Assembly (NCBI GenBank): GCA_900116395.1
Contig: FPAN01000002.1
Coordinates: 558,001 to 622,000, forward strand
DNA: 64,000 bases
From: Lachnospiraceae bacterium XBD2001
Lineage (GTDB): Bacteria > Bacillota > Clostridia > Lachnospirales > Lachnospiraceae
Direction of reading: 5' to 3'
How positions within the stretch are numbered: position 1 is the first letter of the stretch; every line of letters begins with the position of its first letter. The notes beneath the pieces are model-generated. The model had not been told where the DNA came from, did no database searches, and was given only the letters and a program-made list of their open reading frames with translations. Of this stretch, positions 62,674 through 64,000 are shown piece by piece. The position numbers and the translations under genes are program-made.

Positions 62674-63642
62674 ATGAGCCTGAATGTATTAGGAAATCAA
62701 GGAAATCTGGGACTGCGCAGTGCCGTCGGACTTCGTCGGATGCAGGAGGCCAAGGAATCTAATCAGTGGATTCACGGTGCCAATGGCGAAGAGGAAGAAG
62801 AGAAGAAGTCTGCCCGTACCCAGCAGATTCGGGAACTGTTGCGGGGCTTGGAGCGCCAGGATGAGAAAAATGGGATGAATGCCTTCGGTATGGCCCAAAG
62901 TACCTGGATGGAGACGACGGATTCCGATGAGGAAGAGGATTATTACAAGGTTTCGCCTAATTACAATTATAAGGAGGTTGCCAATAAGATTCGTGCGGCC
63001 AAGACTTCTCAAGGGGCCGGACAGGCGGTGCTTGCAGCCAAGCGGAAGGTCCAGGAAGTAAAGCGCAAGATTGCCTCCGGTGACGGGGACCCGGAAGAGT
63101 TACAGCTGGCCTTAACCCATGCCAAGCGCATGGAGATGGCAGCCCGGAAGAAAAAACATCATCTGGAATTGGAAGAGATGGTTGCCAACACCGGCAAGCG
63201 GGATGAGCGGATGGAATCCGAGGAGAAGGCTATGGACGAGTTGCGCCAATCCATGGTAGCTGCAGAGGAAGAGAAGATTACCGAGCAGGAAGATGCTATT
63301 TTTGATGAGCGACAGAAGATGATTCACGAAGCGGTGGAGGCAGCCAAGGAACGACAGGAAGAAGTGTCGGACGAGGCGTTTGCCCAAGTGAATGAAATTA
63401 TCTCGGAATATGGAGAGGAAGAGTTAAAGCGCTTAGAAGAAGCCATGGAACTCTTCGAAGCCATGGAAGTGGTAGATCCCCACATGTCTCAGAAAGAATT
63501 CGAGAAGCTTAAGCAGAAGCACCGCGCCTCGGAAGAGAAGGCTATGGTGAAGGCGGACATGGATTATCTGAAGGATTTGATGGCGCTTCATACCGTCGCC
63601 CTGCCGGAATTGTCAGCAGGCGGAATTGACGTGCAGGTGTAA
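62674..63642 (+). CDS. Highly charged coiled-coil protein
   Basis: A 322-residue protein rich in Glu, Lys and Arg with long helices (QAVLAAKRKVQEVKRKIASG, then KRMEMAARKKKHHLELEEMV, EEEKITEQEDAIFDERQKMI). It opens MSLNVLGNQGNLGLRSAVGL, and a TWMETTDSDEEEDYY stretch in the middle is acidic. It lies 18 nt after the DUF6033 gene and probably shares its transcript. No name or catalytic motif; structural role likely. GGGAGGGG precedes ATG. Confidence 0.78.
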   Translation: MSLNVLGNQGNLGLRSAVGLRRMQEAKESNQWIHGANGEEEEEKKSARTQQIRELLRGLERQDEKNGMNAFGMAQSTWMETTDSDEEEDYYKVSPNYNYKEVANKIRAAKTSQGAGQAVLAAKRKVQEVKRKIASGDGDPEELQLALTHAKRMEMAARKKKHHLELEEMVANTGKRDERMESEEKAMDELRQSMVAAEEEKITEQEDAIFDERQKMIHEAVEAAKERQEEVSDEAFAQVNEIISEYGEEELKRLEEAMELFEAMEVVDPHMSQKEFEKLKQKHRASEEKAMVKADMDYLKDLMALHTVALPELSAGGIDVQV

Positions 63643-63661
63643 AGGGCTTTAAGATAGTGCT

Positions 63662-64000
63662 ATGGAATATTTACTTACGGGAATTGTAATAACTGCAGTT
63701 GTCATATTGCTGGCTTTTCTACTGGCGCTGGTTTCTAAAGGGAGCACCGATGAGTCCGAAGTACGCCGGGCCGGAAGGCGGGGAGAGCACTTCGCCAGTC
63801 GCCTAATAAGTGAAGTTTTGGATGATCGGGACATTTTACTGACCAATGTGAAGCTGTCTTTTGATGGAAAACCAACAGAACTGGATAATGTCATCATAAA
63901 CAACCGCGGTGTTTTTATTATTGAGGTGAAAAACTACAGCGGAATGCTCATCGGTGAGGAAGATGACTTCGAATGGGTGAAGAATAAGGTGACGGATGCC
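63662..64000 (+). CDS. NERD-domain protein, N-terminal part (cut by window end)
   Basis: From ATG 63662 the frame runs open to the end of the window (113 codons). Residues 2-24 form a membrane helix (YLLTGIVITAVVILLAFLLA). From about residue 65 it reads LSFDGKPTELDNVIINNRGV, then FIIEVKNYSG, the NERD signature (nuclease-related, PD-(D/E)XK-like with D in TELDNV and E-V-K). A membrane-anchored NERD protein of unknown substrate is the natural reading. The C-terminal part is outside the window. Confidence 0.85.
   Translation, partial: MEYLLTGIVITAVVILLAFLLALVSKGSTDESEVRRAGRRGEHFASRLISEVLDDRDILLTNVKLSFDGKPTELDNVIINNRGVFIIEVKNYSGMLIGEEDDFEWVKNKVTDA

Overview
The window looks like chromosomal DNA of a Gram-positive anaerobe of the class Clostridia, most likely family Lachnospiraceae. 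The reasons are: a pyruvate:ferredoxin oxidoreductase of the anaerobe type, small homoaconitase-like LeuC/LeuD, a UPF0237/UPF0210 pair, a DUF6033-type protein, AAGGAGG ribosome sites, occasional non-ATG start candidates, and a LexA box of the Bacillus/Clostridium type. Genus cannot be told from the sequence. Almost everything reads on the + strand; only one large gene (ABC-F ATPase, 41816-43456) is on the - strand.

Layout. (1) 1-13.8 kb is core: the last codons of ftsZ, a PH-like membrane protein, a tiny conserved-looking ORF sitting on a terminator, pepP, polA without proofreading residues, an in-frame CoaE/FtsA-like fusion, a WalJ-type metallo-hydrolase, an ACT/UPF0210 pair, a DUF4430/ECF S-component pair and a LexA-boxed dinB. 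(2) 13.9-41.5 kb is an accessory island of mostly single small genes: eight GNAT acetyltransferases, an AAC(3)-type acetyltransferase, NUDIX, VOC, aldo/keto reductase, CPBP protease, ATPases, two YczE/YitT-type membrane proteins, an MFS/ArsR-type pair with clear operators, and a three-gene DUF3791/DUF3990 cassette that may be a toxin-antitoxin unit. A 78-nt palindromic REP-like element occurs four times here, with two 29-nt short forms and one 16-nt scrap. It has supplied stop codons for three genes and the C-terminus of a fourth. (3) 41.5-64 kb returns to core: acylphosphatase, ABC-F, a chemotaxis receptor, PFOR, a CBS-regulated inorganic pyrophosphatase, Sfp-type transferase, ilvN-ilvC, a DUF2339/HscC/J-domain operon, leuC-leuD, a DUF6033 protein, a charged coiled-coil protein, and the start of a NERD-domain protein cut by the window end.

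How the parts work together. ilvN-ilvC and leuCD belong to branched-chain amino acid synthesis, though ilvB, ilvD, leuA and leuB are not here. PFOR is the central pyruvate-oxidising enzyme. DUF2339, HscC-like Hsp70 and a J-like protein with a broken HPD motif overlap or nearly touch, and probably form one membrane-linked chaperone unit. The island looks shaped by REP-linked gains and deletions: at 21792 a 48-nt tail of a second, lost oxidoreductase gene is joined directly to a REP short form.

The observations most worth following are the REP elements that became coding sequence or stop codons, the CoaE/FtsA-like fusion with an internal ribosome site, the DUF3791/DUF3990 cassette, the four spaced CTTAGT/ACTAAG modules upstream of the isochorismatase gene, the promoter set between 16-nt inverted repeats before the DUF4143 ATPase, and the tiny ORF whose ribosome site lies in a terminator stem. 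No rRNA, tRNA, CRISPR array, integrase or transposase gene was seen.
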